Made by a program: the position numbers and the translations under genes. The notes under the pieces are model-generated. The model ran no database searches, had not been told where the DNA came from, and saw nothing but the letters and a program-made list of their open reading frames with translations. Of a stretch of 64,000 bases of DNA, positions 33,977 to 42,544 are shown in pieces (position 1 is the first letter of the stretch; every line of letters starts with the position of its first letter). The stretch comes from Actinomadura pelletieri DSM 43383 (GTDB lineage Bacteria; Actinomycetota; Actinomycetes; Streptosporangiales; Streptosporangiaceae), in assembly GCF_003634705.1 (NCBI RefSeq), contig NZ_RBWU01000004.1:620001-684000 (forward strand). The letters run 5' to 3'.

Positions 33977-35122
33977 GTGGATCGTGTGGACCGGCTGCTG
34001 GCGCTCGTCGCGGAGTTGCGCGCGGCGTCGCCGGAGCCGGTGGAGGCGGCGACGCTGGCGGAGCGGTCGGGGGTCAGTGAACGGACCGTCCGCCGTGACG
34101 TGGAGTTGCTGACGCACGGCGGGTTGCCGGTGCGGACGCTCAGGGGCCGCGGATACGCGTTACCGGCGGCCGCGGAGCCGGTGCCGTTGACCGAGGCGGA
34201 GTCGCTGACGGGTCCGGTGCGCGACACGCTCGCCGAGGCGGTACGGACCCGCCGGATCGTCCGGCTCGCCTACACCGATCAGGCGGGTGCGCGCAGTTTC
34301 CGGGACGTGGAGGCGCACGGCCTGGTCGCCGCGCCCTACGGGGAGTACCTGGTGGGGTGGTGCCGGATGCGGGACGGGCCGCGGATGTTCCGGCTGGACC
34401 GGATCGGCGCGGCGTTCCTGGCGGGGCGCGGCGCGGAGGTCCGCGACCTGGACGACCTGCTGGCGGCGTTGCGGGTGCCGATGCCGCGTCCGCCGGACCG
34501 GGCGGGGCCGCGCGGCCCGGCGGGTGCGGCGCGGGCGCGGGCGTGGACGTTGGATCGGGTGGAGTACGTGCGGTCCCGGCTGCGGGACGCGGTCGCGGAG
34601 GTCTCCCCCACCGGGCCGGGCGCCCGCCGGTCGGGGTGCGGGTCGGGGGCGGCGGCGCTTCGCGGGGTGCTGGGGCATCTGGCGGAGTGGACGCGGTGGC
34701 AGGCGGCGGCGGTCCGGGCCGCGGCGACGGGTGAGGAGCCGGTCCTGCCGGGCCGCCGCCCGCGGTTCCCGCCCGAGTTCGACCGGGAGATGCCCTACGA
34801 CGCGCGGGAGCGGATGATCCAGGACGTGATGGCGCTGCGGTCGCTGGGCGAGGTGGCGCGTGACCTGGAGGAGGTGTTGGCGTCGGTGGCGCACTGGGCG
34901 GCCGACTGCGACGACGCGCTGTGGGAGATGGAGTTGCCCGACCCGCGCCCGTACGGTCCACCGGGCGCGCCGCGCCCGCTGGCGGATCTGCTGGCGGGTT
35001 GGCGGGGCCCGCTGGCGCACATCGAATGGCACCTTGACCGCCTGACCGACGAACCACCACCCTCCCCGTCCTTGGACGAGGAGGACGTCTGGCTGGTGGA
35101 CCACTGCCCTCTGCAGCCCTGA
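33977..35122 (+). CDS. HTH-WYL regulator fused to a DinB-like domain
   Basis: A 381-residue fusion. Residues 1-65 are a DeoR-type winged helix (ERSGVSERTVRRDVELLTHG). Residues 85-165 are a short WYL domain (RRIVRLAYTDQAGARSFRDV, then PYGEYLVGWC). Residues 190-370 form a DinB four-helix bundle (LRGVLGHLAEWTRWQAAAVR and HIEWHLDRL, with His residues placed for a metal). WYL domains sense ligands such as nucleic-acid pieces and regulate conflict systems; DinB proteins are metal-dependent thiol transferases or nucleases. GTG 33977 is the start. It sits 112 bases after the AAA-like gene on the same strand. Confidence 0.75.
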   Translation: MDRVDRLLALVAELRAASPEPVEAATLAERSGVSERTVRRDVELLTHGGLPVRTLRGRGYALPAAAEPVPLTEAESLTGPVRDTLAEAVRTRRIVRLAYTDQAGARSFRDVEAHGLVAAPYGEYLVGWCRMRDGPRMFRLDRIGAAFLAGRGAEVRDLDDLLAALRVPMPRPPDRAGPRGPAGAARARAWTLDRVEYVRSRLRDAVAEVSPTGPGARRSGCGSGAAALRGVLGHLAEWTRWQAAAVRAAATGEEPVLPGRRPRFPPEFDREMPYDARERMIQDVMALRSLGEVARDLEEVLASVAHWAADCDDALWEMELPDPRPYGPPGAPRPLADLLAGWRGPLAHIEWHLDRLTDEPPPSPSLDEEDVWLVDHCPLQP

Positions 35123-35555
35123 CCGACTCTCGCAGCGATCGGGTATCGCGGGCCCGACCCGGTCTCGCGGCAGGTCGGGGTCTCCCAGACCTGACGAGGG
35201 TCGCGCGGGCCGGGTCTCCGTCCCGTGTCGGGGAGGACGTGTCGTGCGGGTCAAGGCTCGCGGTAGGTGGGGTTCTGTGGGTTGGTGGGGGCGGGTCGCG
35301 TCTCGTGGGGTGCGGGTTGGGGTTCGTGGCGCGTGGAAGCGGCGGGGGTGCGGCGGGTTCGATGCCACCGACGATGCCGCGGACGTCCATGAGGGCGTGG
35401 TCGTGTTGGGTTCTGGGAGGGGAGGCATCGTCGGGTTCCCATCGGCAGGGCCGCCCTCTGTGCCCTGCTTCTCGTTGCTCTCGACTTCTCGTCCGCTCAT
35501 GACGGCGCTCGAGGTTGTCGGGGTGGCGGTGGACGGGGCACCCGGGCCGAGCCGT
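35123..35555. other. 433-base gene-free stretch before the RNA candidate
   Basis: Open frames here have poor composition and are judged not coding. The first part has short GC-rich dyads (near GGTCGGGGTCTCCCAGACC, 35175). It probably holds the end of the WYL-DinB transcript and the upstream region of the RNA at 35568. Confidence 0.4.
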
Positions 35556-35561
35556 TACAGT
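35556..35561 (+). promoter_or_regulatory. possible -10 box for the RNA candidate
   Basis: TACAGT sits 6 bases before the start of the predicted closing stem. A possible -35, TGGACG (35530-35535), is 20 bases upstream, longer than ideal. Confidence 0.35.
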
Positions 35562-35567
35562 GGTTAC

Positions 35568-35737
35568 GTCGGTGTGGGATGTGTCCCCCGGGCTCTACCT
35601 GACGCCTTCGGGGAATACCGCCGGTCCCTTGTGGTCCGGGCTGGAGCTTCGTTGTGCCTTTCGCCGTGAGGCGACCACCACACCGGCGCTTACGCCGTTG
35701 CCCCGGCGAGGAGTTCCTCGCCGGGGCAACGGCGTTT
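35568..35737 (+). ncRNA. candidate stand-alone structured RNA (6S-like layout)
   Basis: GUCGGUGUGG (35568-35577) pairs with CCACACCGGC (35678-35687), extended by one C-G pair at 35567/35688: 11 bp with one G-U, closing about 100 bases. Inside are smaller hairpins, for example UCGCC-GUGA-GGCGA (35661-35674). A 20-bp terminator hairpin follows (35693-35734). No open frame of quality runs through it, and no plus-strand gene follows, so a cis-leader is unlikely. The layout (about 170 bases, long closing stem, internal loops, terminator) resembles 6S RNA, but no family signature was recognised. Covariation would decide. Confidence 0.45.
35693..35737 (+). terminator. strong hairpin terminator, 20-bp stem
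   Basis: CGCCGTTGCCCCGGCGAGGA (35693-35712), two bases, then its exact reverse complement (35715-35734), followed by TTT. The stem is perfect. On the other strand it could also end the DUF3040 transcript, which arrives from the right. Confidence 0.85.
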
Positions 35738-35824
35738 CGGCGTCAGGGTGTTCGCGCGGGTGGGTGTCCGGGCGGGGTGGGGTCGCGCGCCCGGGTGCGG
35801 GGTGGGGCGGGTGTTACGGCGGCG

Positions 35825-36022
35825 TCACAGTGCGGCCGCCGCGATGGCGGCGCCGATCGCGGCGAGGACGATGATGACGGCGGCCGTGGCGAGGACGATG
35901 GTGCGTGCGCGGCGGCGGGGGGTGCCCAGTCGTGCGAGGCGATGGGCCAGCCGCGGGTCGTCCTCGCTCAGGCGGACCTCGATCTGTGTGAGGATCCGCT
36001 GCTCCTCCATCGACAGCGCCAT
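35825..36022 (-). CDS. DUF3040 small membrane protein
   Basis: A 65-residue protein starting MALSMEEQRILTQIEVRLSE, the DUF3040 hallmark, with one transmembrane helix near 43-63 and a short tail. Relatives are usually near 100 residues with two helices; this one has one. ATG 36022 is chosen because GGAGG lies 7 bases away; two codons earlier another ATG is too close to it. It lies 53 bases after the GHL10 lipoprotein gene on the same strand and may be cotranscribed. Function unknown. Confidence 0.85.
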   Translation of the reverse strand: MALSMEEQRILTQIEVRLSEDDPRLAHRLARLGTPRRRARTIVLATAAVIIVLAAIGAAIAAAAL

Positions 36023-36075
36023 GCTCATACCTCCGGGGGTCAGGTGTCTGAATTCCTCCCCCCGGAGCATGATCA

Positions 36076-37716
36076 TTATCCCTGGGGGGCGGTGACGGTT
36101 GTGCCTCGTCCGGGCCCGCTCTGGTGGTGGAGGCGGTTCAGGGCGGTGACGTAGTAGGTGTAGGTGCGGCCGGGTCGGGCGGTGGGGTCGTCGAGGCGGG
36201 TGCCGCGGACGTGGCCGATGAGGTGGGCGGGGGCGACGGGCGCGCAGGCGGGGCGTTCGCCGTCCACCCGGTAGACGGCGTAGGACGCGGCGTCGGCGGA
36301 GGGCCGCCAGGTGACCTGGACGCCCGTGCCGCCGTCCCGGCCGGGCGCGGCGGTGGTGTTCTGCACGGCGGGTGGGGGCGGGGTGTCGTCGCGGGGGCGT
36401 TTCGGGCGGTCGGCGGCGGGGGGGATGGCGGGGCGGGCGTAGTGGTCGGCGCGGAGCCGGGCGGCGAACCCGCGGCGGTTGGCGGCGATGTCGGAGGCGC
36501 TGAAGAACACGTCGCCGCGGACCTCGGGGTGCTCGGCGTTGAGGGTGAGGTGCCGGGACAGTTCGGCGGGGTTCTTCCAGGCGGTGTCGGTGCCGACGCG
36601 GTAGGCGCCCTGCCCGATGGTCAGTTGGACGCCGGTGCCCTCGACCTGGTCGGCCCACCAGCGGACCAGTTCGGCGTAGTCGGCGCGGGGGTCGCCGATC
36701 GGCCAGTACAGCTGGGGGGTGACGTAGTCGATCCACCCGTTCTTGATCCAGGTGCGGGTGTCGGCGTAGACGTCGTCGTAGCTCTGCAGGGCGCGGGTGG
36801 CCGATCCGGCGGGGTCGGTGCTCTTGTTGCGCCAGACGCCGAAGGGGCTGATGCCGAACCGCACCCAGGGTTTGGCGTCGTGGATCTTCTCCGAGAGGGT
36901 CCGGACGAGGGTGTTGACGTTCTCGCGGCGCCAGTCGGCCTTGTCCGTGCCGCGGCCGTGGGCCTTGTAGGTGGCCTGGTCGGGGAACTGGGCGCCGCCC
37001 TCGGGGTAGGGGTAGAAGTAGTCGTCGAAGTGGACGGCGTCGATGTCGTACTTGGTGACGACGTCCATGACGACGCGGGTGGCCAGGTCCCGGACCTGCG
37101 GCAGGCCGGGGTCGTACCACAGGCCCTTGCCGTACTTGCGGACCCAGTCGGGGTGTTGGCGGGCGGGGCTCTTGGGCGACAGTTTCTTCAGGTCGTCCTG
37201 GCGGGAGATGCGGTAGGGGTTGAACCAGGCGTGGAACTCCAGGTTCCGGGCCCGCGCCTCTCTGATCATGAAGGCGAGGACGTCGTAGCCGGGGTCCTTG
37301 CCCTGGGTGCCGGTGATCCACTGTGACCACGGCTCGTACGGGGAGGGGTAGAAGGCATCGGAGTTGGGGCGGATCTGGACGAACACCGCGTTCATCCGCA
37401 TGTCGACGGCGGTGTCGAGGAGCCGGGTGAACTGCTTCTTCTGTTCGGCGGCGGTGTCGTCGGTGTCCTTGGGCCAGTCGATGCCGGCGACGGTGGCGAT
37501 CCACATGCCGCGCAGTTGGCGCCCGTCGGCGTCGTCGGGCGGGTCGACGCGCGGGCATTCTGCGGCGGCGCCGGTGGGGACGGGCGCGCGTCCGCCGTCG
37601 CCGCGTCCGCCGCTCTCGCCGCCGAGCGCGGGGATGCCGCAGCCGGCCGCCGCGCCCGCCGCCACCGCCGCCAGCAGGGCCGCCACCACCGTTCGGATCC
37701 TGGTTCGCGATGCCAT
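36076..37716 (-). CDS. secreted GHL10-type (DUF187) glycoside-hydrolase-like lipoprotein
   Basis: A 546-residue protein. A lipobox ends the signal peptide (AAGAAAGCGIPALGG, Cys near 26), so it is anchored outside the membrane. The catalytic-like barrel opens LRGMWIATVAGIDWPKDTDD and has NAVFVQIRPNSDAFYPS, DIDAVHFDDYFYPYPEGGAQ and DYVTPQLYWPIGDPR, all family marks of GHL10. A C-terminal fibronectin-III-like domain (about 440-540) ends at NRLHHQSGPG. The family is thought to act on cell-wall or surface glycans; the substrate is unproven. The start is the first codon of the signal peptide, 37716. Confidence 0.88.
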   Translation of the reverse strand: MASRTRIRTVVAALLAAVAAGAAAGCGIPALGGESGGRGDGGRAPVPTGAAAECPRVDPPDDADGRQLRGMWIATVAGIDWPKDTDDTAAEQKKQFTRLLDTAVDMRMNAVFVQIRPNSDAFYPSPYEPWSQWITGTQGKDPGYDVLAFMIREARARNLEFHAWFNPYRISRQDDLKKLSPKSPARQHPDWVRKYGKGLWYDPGLPQVRDLATRVVMDVVTKYDIDAVHFDDYFYPYPEGGAQFPDQATYKAHGRGTDKADWRRENVNTLVRTLSEKIHDAKPWVRFGISPFGVWRNKSTDPAGSATRALQSYDDVYADTRTWIKNGWIDYVTPQLYWPIGDPRADYAELVRWWADQVEGTGVQLTIGQGAYRVGTDTAWKNPAELSRHLTLNAEHPEVRGDVFFSASDIAANRRGFAARLRADHYARPAIPPAADRPKRPRDDTPPPPAVQNTTAAPGRDGGTGVQVTWRPSADAASYAVYRVDGERPACAPVAPAHLIGHVRGTRLDDPTARPGRTYTYYVTALNRLHHQSGPGRGTTVTAPQG

Positions 37717-37879
37717 AGCGGCCCATTGTTACTCACGCGCCGCGATGCCGCGTACGGAACGCCGATGCCCGTGTGATCCCCGACCGTCCCGTTTCGCCTG
37801 ATACGCGAATTGCGATCATCGAACACACGTTCCATACTGGCCGGACGTAGCGTCGCTCGTGTGTTCGAAAGGGGTGGGG

Positions 37880-39007
37880 GTGCGCTGGGATCACCTGCGG
37901 TTGGACGGCGACCCGGACGGCAGGCCGGGCGCCGAGCCGCCGCTGATCGAGCGGCGGGCGGTGGCCCGCACGTTCGACACCCCGGGTTTTCGCGGCATGA
38001 CCTTCTACGAGGTGCGCGCGAAGACGATCGTCAACCGGGTCCCGGCGGCGTCCCGGATGCCGTTCCGTTGGACGATCAACCCCTACCGGGGCTGCTCCCA
38101 CGCGTGCGTCTACTGTTTCGCCCGCCGCTCCCACGAGTATCTGGACCTGGACGCGGGCGCCGACTTCGACTCGCGGATCGTGGTGAAGGTGAACGCGGCC
38201 GAGCGGCTGCGGGCGGAGCTGGCGTCGCCGCGGTGGCGGGGCGAGCACATCGCGATGGGCACCAACGTCGACTGCTACCAGCGCGCCGAGGGCCGCTACC
38301 GGTTGATGCCGGGGATCCTGGCGGCGCTGCGGGACGCCGCCAACCCGTTCTCGATTCTCACCAAGGGGTCGCTGGTCCTGCGTGATCTGCCGCTGCTGCG
38401 GGAGGCGGCCGAGCGCACGGCGGTGAGCGCCGCGGTGTCGGTGGGGTCGCTGGACCCGGACCTGTGGCGGCTGGCCGAACCGGGCACCCCGCCGCCACGC
38501 CGCCGCCTGGAGGTGTGCGCGGCGTTGAACGAGGCGGGCGTCGACTGCGGTGTCCTGATGGGCCCGGTCATCCCCTACCTGTCGGACTCGCCCGCGCGGT
38601 TGGACGCCGCCGTCCGGGCGGTCGCCGAGGCGGGCGCCACGTCGGTGTCGGCGATCACGCTGCATCTGCGTCCCGGTGCCCGCGAATGGTTCCTGGCGTG
38701 GCTGCGCGAGCACCATCCGCGCCTGGTCGTGCCCTACGCGCGCCTGTACGGGACCGGCGCCTACGCGCCGCGCGCGTACCAGGAGCACATCACCCGGCAG
38801 GTTCGGGACCTGGCGTCCCGGTACGGCATCGCCGGCCGCGCCGACCGGGCGGGCCACCGGCCCTCTCCCCCGCCGCCCGCCCGCCCCCGGCAACTGTCCC
38901 TGCTGCCGCGGCCGGACGGACCGGACGACGACGGTGGCCCCTCGGGCGACATCTTGGGCGACACCTTGGGCGACGTCGTGGGGGGTGTCGGTGGGGCGTC
39001 GTCGTGA
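37880..39007 (+). CDS. Rv2578c-family radical SAM protein
   Basis: A 375-residue enzyme. The iron-sulfur motif is NPYRGCSHACVYCFARRSHE (CxxxCxxC), followed by MGTNVDCYQRAEGRYRLMPG and ILTKGSLVLRDLP, as in mycobacterial Rv2578c and SplB-like proteins. It would use S-adenosylmethionine and a 4Fe-4S cluster; the substrate is unknown, though repair-like or anaerobic roles have been suggested for relatives. GTG 37880 (VRWDHL) is chosen by analogy with Rv2578c, which starts MRW; GTG 37859 is the other option and has a TAGCGT box five bases upstream. The C-terminal tail is low-complexity, with GDILGDTLGDVVGG. Confidence 0.87.
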   Translation: MRWDHLRLDGDPDGRPGAEPPLIERRAVARTFDTPGFRGMTFYEVRAKTIVNRVPAASRMPFRWTINPYRGCSHACVYCFARRSHEYLDLDAGADFDSRIVVKVNAAERLRAELASPRWRGEHIAMGTNVDCYQRAEGRYRLMPGILAALRDAANPFSILTKGSLVLRDLPLLREAAERTAVSAAVSVGSLDPDLWRLAEPGTPPPRRRLEVCAALNEAGVDCGVLMGPVIPYLSDSPARLDAAVRAVAEAGATSVSAITLHLRPGAREWFLAWLREHHPRLVVPYARLYGTGAYAPRAYQEHITRQVRDLASRYGIAGRADRAGHRPSPPPPARPRQLSLLPRPDGPDDDGGPSGDILGDTLGDVVGGVGGASS

Positions 39008-39154
39008 CCTCGATGCCAGGGCTTGGGGGCTCGGGTGGCGCCGAGCGTGCCCCGCCGCGGCCGGCGCGCCCGCCGCAGGCACTGGCGCGCCCTGCGCGTA
39101 CTGCGGCGTGCGCCGGGCCGGGGTGTGTGCTCGGCGGATCGGGCGAGGGCATGG

Positions 39155-39372
39155 TCAGACGTCGTCGAGGTCCGACCAGAAGCCCGGGTCGTCCTCGTCC
39201 GCGGTGAGAGCCGAAGCGTGGTCTGCGCGCCCGGCGGCGCCACCTCGGTCCAGGTGAAGCCGGGCCCTTCCCGGTGTTCCCGGATTTCGAATCCGAGTTT
39301 CTCGGTGTAGAAGCGCAGCGCCTTGTCCTGGTCGCGAACGTAGACCCCGATCTGGGAAATCTTCGAGATCAT
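39155..39372 (-). pseudogene. glyoxalase/VOC protein, truncated and frameshifted
   Basis: From ATG 39372: ISQIGVYVRDQDKALRFYTE, KLGFEIREHREGPGFTWTEV and APPGAQTTL, a normal start of a vicinal-oxygen-chelate domain. Near 39220 the frame shifts by two bases, and the expected ALTADEDDPGFWSDLDDV appears in another frame, ending at a stop at 39155. A full domain needs about 120 residues, so the second metal-binding half is missing. It is a decayed gene. Confidence 0.7.
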
Positions 39373-39510
39373 CGGATCCCTCCGGATACGCGGGCTCGAA
39401 TGCATGGCATGGCAGCAACACCGATGCCTGCCGTCCAGAAAATGCGTTTTAAACGTTCGAATGTAAATGTTTTCCTGTTCGGCTCATAAGGGCCCGGGCC
39501 GGTAAGGGGG

Positions 39511-40497
39511 TCAGGCGTGTTCGGAGTCGAGTTCGACCGGGGCGGCGATGACGTCGACCATCGCGCCGTTGCGGAGGACGGTGATGGGCAGGGGGCGTCC
39601 GATGGCCTCGGCGAACATCAGTCGTTGCAGCGACTGGGCGGTGGAGACCGGCGCGCCGGCCGCGGTGAGGACCAGGTCGCCGCGGCGCAGCCCGGCCCGG
39701 TCGGCGGGGCTGCGCGGGACGACCTCGACGACGCGCAGCGCCTCGCCCTGCCCGATCCGCGGACGCAGCGCCGGCGGGACGGGCACCGGCGCGGCCACCA
39801 GCCCGAGGAACGCGCGCCGGACCCGGCCGTCGCGGATCAGCGCGCCGATGATGCGACGGGTCGTCGCGTTGATCGGCACGGCCAGGCCGAGGCCGATCCC
39901 GGCGACGGCGGTGTTGACGCCGACGACGCGGCCCCGGGAGTCGGCGAGCGCGCCGCCGGAGTTGCCGGGGTTGAGGGCCGCGTCGGTCTGGATGACGTCC
40001 TCGATGACCCGCGCGACGGTACCGGTGCGGGTCGGCTGCGACGTCGGCAGCGACCGGCCCAGCGCCGACACCACCCCGGCGGTCACCGAACCCGACAGGC
40101 CCAGCGGGTTCCCGACGGCGACGACGAGCTGCCCGACCACGAGCGTGTCGCTGTCGCCGAGGGTGACCGGGGCGGGGACGGGTCCGTCGGCGCGGACCAC
40201 CGCCAGGTCCGACAGGGGGTCGGTGCCGACGACGGTGAACGGGGCGGTCGCGCCGTCGGCGAACGCGGCCTGCCCGGCGGACGCGGCGCCGACGACATGG
40301 GCGTTGGTGAGCAGGAACCCGTCACCGGTGAACACCACCGCGGACCCGGCGCCCTCACCGCGCCGGTGCCGCACCCGCAGCGCCGCCACCCGCGGCGTCA
40401 GCTCGCGGGCCACCGCGGACACCACCCGGGAGTAGGCGTCCAGCGGCGCGCCGTCAGAAGGGTCGGGGACGGGATCGGGGCCAGGGGCGGAGACCAT
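39511..40497 (-). CDS. HtrA/DegP-like serine protease with PDZ domain
   Basis: A 328-residue protease. The catalytic triad is visible: His near 67 in LTNAHVVG, Asp near 97 in PLSDLAVV, and Ser near 180 in LNPGNSGGAL. A PDZ domain follows (about 230-320, with VVPRSPADRAGLRRGDLVL). There is no signal peptide or transmembrane helix, unlike most HtrA proteins, so it may act in the cytoplasm or be exported another way. ATG 40497 has GGAGG 4 bases upstream (a GTG one codon earlier is too close). A small palindrome lies upstream at 40520-40532. Confidence 0.88.
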   Translation of the reverse strand: MVSAPGPDPVPDPSDGAPLDAYSRVVSAVARELTPRVAALRVRHRRGEGAGSAVVFTGDGFLLTNAHVVGAASAGQAAFADGATAPFTVVGTDPLSDLAVVRADGPVPAPVTLGDSDTLVVGQLVVAVGNPLGLSGSVTAGVVSALGRSLPTSQPTRTGTVARVIEDVIQTDAALNPGNSGGALADSRGRVVGVNTAVAGIGLGLAVPINATTRRIIGALIRDGRVRRAFLGLVAAPVPVPPALRPRIGQGEALRVVEVVPRSPADRAGLRRGDLVLTAAGAPVSTAQSLQRLMFAEAIGRPLPITVLRNGAMVDVIAAPVELDSEHA

Positions 40498-40519
40498 CAC
40501 ACCTCCCGATGATTACACC

Positions 40520-40532
40520 GTTACACGGTAAC
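40520..40532. promoter_or_regulatory. small palindrome upstream of the protease gene
   Basis: GTTAC-ACG-GTAAC, 23 bases before the protease start. The size suits a dimeric repressor. No regulator is assigned. Confidence 0.35.
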
Positions 40533-40957
40533 GTCCGCGGGACCGGAGGTGTTCCCACCCGGCCGATCACCCGGCCGGTCGCCGCCGTCGACCATCAGCA
40601 GCGCGGCGTCGTCCCCGACCCCGATCCACCCGTCCCCGATCCACCCGTCACCTGCCACCGGCGCCGGAACCGCCGCGGGTCACGCCACCCCTCCCCCCCA
40701 GGAAAGGCCCGCACAGCAGCGGTTCGGTCCGCAGCCGCTCCACGAACCGCCCACTTCGCGGCCGACCGTGCCATCGACGTGGGGCTCGGCATCCATCTCG
40801 GCGAGGTCGACGAAGGCCGTCTCACCGGACATGCGCCCGTCCTGCGGCAGATCGTCCTCGGCGACCGGCCGCAAACGCACATGATCGTCTACGGGCCTCA
40901 CCGTAGGACGGGCCCGCCCCGCCCGTCACCGTTCGGCCGCCCGCCCCCGCGAGGCCG
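40533..40957. other. 425-base spacer with a possible phosphatase remnant
   Basis: On the minus strand a frame ending at the TAA at 40521 reads DGWIGVGDDAALLMVDGGDR, which resembles the end of SpoIIE/PP2C phosphatases, but the rest is absent. It contains a direct repeat, CCCCGATCCACCCGTC, twice near 40617-40650. No intact gene is seen. Confidence 0.3.
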
Positions 40958-40963
40958 TAGGGT
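40958..40963 (+). promoter_or_regulatory. -10 box, leaderless promoter
   Basis: TAGGGT, six bases, then ATG 40970, no ribosome site. Confidence 0.5.
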
Positions 40964-40969
40964 GCGGGC

Positions 40970-41674
40970 ATGGAAGCCGCAATTCACGGCCCCACGGGGA
41001 CGACCGGCGGGCCGGTCGTGGTCGAACGCGCGGCCGGCGTCGGCGGCGAACTGGTGCTGCGCCGCGCCGGCGACCACTACGAGATCATCAGCAACGGCGT
41101 GTTCCTCATGGACACCCGCAACGGCGAGTCCGAACGGCTCCTGGTCCTCGCCGCGCTCGACGGGCGCCCCGGGGACGGGGCACGGGTGCTGATCGGCGGT
41201 CTCGGCGTCGGGTTCACCATCGCCGCGGCCCTCACCCTCCCGGACGTCGCCCACGTCACCGTCGTCGAACGCGAACCCGCCGTGATCGCCTGGCACCGCA
41301 CGGCCCTGCGGCCCTGGTCGAAGGGCGCGCTCGACGACCCCCGCGTCACCGTCGAGAACGCCGACCTCCTCGACGTCCTCACCCGGCCCGACACCGCCCG
41401 CTACGACGCGCTGTGCCTGGACATCGACAACGGGCCCGACTGGACCGTCACCCCCGGCAACGCCCGCCTCTACGGCACCACCGGACTCGACCTGCTCACC
41501 GGCCGCCTCACCCCCGGCGGCACCCTCGCGGTGTGGAGCGCCAACGCCGCACCGGCCTTCGAGACGCTGCTGCGCCGCCGGTTCACCCACGTCGACGTCC
41601 GACCGGTACCGGTCCCACGGGGCGAACCCGACGTCATCTACCTCGCCCGACACCCCGCACCGGACGCCGGATAG
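40970..41674 (+). CDS. spermidine-synthase-like class I methyltransferase fold protein
   Basis: A 234-residue protein with the Rossmann-like motif VLIGGLGVGFTIAAALTL, the acidic strand end VTVVEREPAVIAWHRTAL, ARYDALCLDIDNGPDWTVTP and a final TPGGTLAVWSANAAPAFET. It matches the group annotated as spermidine synthase or SAM-dependent methyltransferase-like in actinobacteria, although it lacks a clear N-terminal beta-hairpin domain. True polyamine synthesis is not shown. Its mRNA is probably leaderless. It is followed, 120 bases on, by bioY. Confidence 0.82.
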   Translation: MEAAIHGPTGTTGGPVVVERAAGVGGELVLRRAGDHYEIISNGVFLMDTRNGESERLLVLAALDGRPGDGARVLIGGLGVGFTIAAALTLPDVAHVTVVEREPAVIAWHRTALRPWSKGALDDPRVTVENADLLDVLTRPDTARYDALCLDIDNGPDWTVTPGNARLYGTTGLDLLTGRLTPGGTLAVWSANAAPAFETLLRRRFTHVDVRPVPVPRGEPDVIYLARHPAPDAG

Positions 41675-41793
41675 CCCCCGTCGAGGAACGGACACGGCGC
41701 GACCGTCCCCTTCGCTTCCCGGTACCCACCTGATCGTCCCCGGTCCACCCGTTCGCTAGGTTTCGGCCTGACACACCACATTCGGGAGGATCT

Positions 41794-42384
41794 GTGGCCA
41801 CTGCCCACGCAGCCCGACGGCGCCCCGCCGTCCTGGGCGACCTGCTGCCCGGCGCCCTCGCCCGCGACACCGCGCTCATCGCCGCCGCGGCCACGCTCAC
41901 CGGCATCGCCGCGCAGATCACCGTCCCCCTGCCCGGCACCCCCGTACCGGTCACCGGCCAGACCTTCGCGGTGCTGCTCACCGGCGCCGCCCTCGGCTTC
42001 GGACGCGCCGCCCTCGCCATGCTCCTGTACCTGCTGGCCGGCATGGCGGGCATGCCCTGGTTCACCGAGGGCGGATCCGGCACCGGCGTCCCCACCCTCG
42101 GATACGTCATCGGGTTCGTCGTCGCCGCCGCCGTCGTCGGACGCCTCGCGCAACACGGCGGTGACCGCACACCCGTCCGCACGGCCGCCACCATGCTCAC
42201 CGGAACCGCGATCATCTACGCGGTCGGCGTCCCGTACCTGATGGCGTCCCTGGACGTGACCCTCACCCGGGCCCTCGACCTCGGCCTCACCCCGTTCCTG
42301 GTCGGCGACGCGCTGAAGGTGCTGCTCGCCGCGGGCCTGCTCCCCGCCGCGTGGAGGCTCACCGGAGCCGCGCGCGACCGCTGA
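41794..42384 (+). CDS. bioY: BioY, biotin transporter substrate-binding subunit
   Basis: A 196-residue membrane protein with about six helices. Family marks are ITVPLPGTPVPVTGQTFAVL and YLLAGMAGMPWFTEGGSGTG, and a C-terminal LVGDALKVLLAAGLLPAAW. BioY is the S component of ECF-type biotin importers and can also work alone. GTG 41794 has GGAGG 5 bases upstream. No bioMN energizing genes are nearby, so it uses a shared module or acts alone. A strong hairpin follows the stop. Confidence 0.92.
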   Translation: MATAHAARRRPAVLGDLLPGALARDTALIAAAATLTGIAAQITVPLPGTPVPVTGQTFAVLLTGAALGFGRAALAMLLYLLAGMAGMPWFTEGGSGTGVPTLGYVIGFVVAAAVVGRLAQHGGDRTPVRTAATMLTGTAIIYAVGVPYLMASLDVTLTRALDLGLTPFLVGDALKVLLAAGLLPAAWRLTGAARDR

Positions 42385-42418
42385 CCCCGACCGGGACGGA
42401 CGCCACCGGAGGAACCCC

Positions 42419-42463
42419 GGATGCCCGTCCGTCCGCGCATAAGCCGCGGGCGGACGGGCATCC
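42419..42463 (+). terminator. hairpin terminator after bioY
   Basis: A 19-bp stem (42419-42437 with 42445-42463, one G-U) and a 7-base loop CATAAGC. No U-run follows, as is usual in high-GC actinomycetes. Confidence 0.75.
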
Positions 42464-42544
42464 CACCCACGGCCCCACCCACGACCCCGCCCGCAGGCCG
42501 CCGGCTGTGGCGCACACCTCATCTCCCGCACCGCCCACCACCAG

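Noticed and set aside
35515..35874. Plus-strand open frame across the RNA candidate
   Set aside because: No ribosome site, poor codon structure, and it runs through the perfect terminator hairpin.
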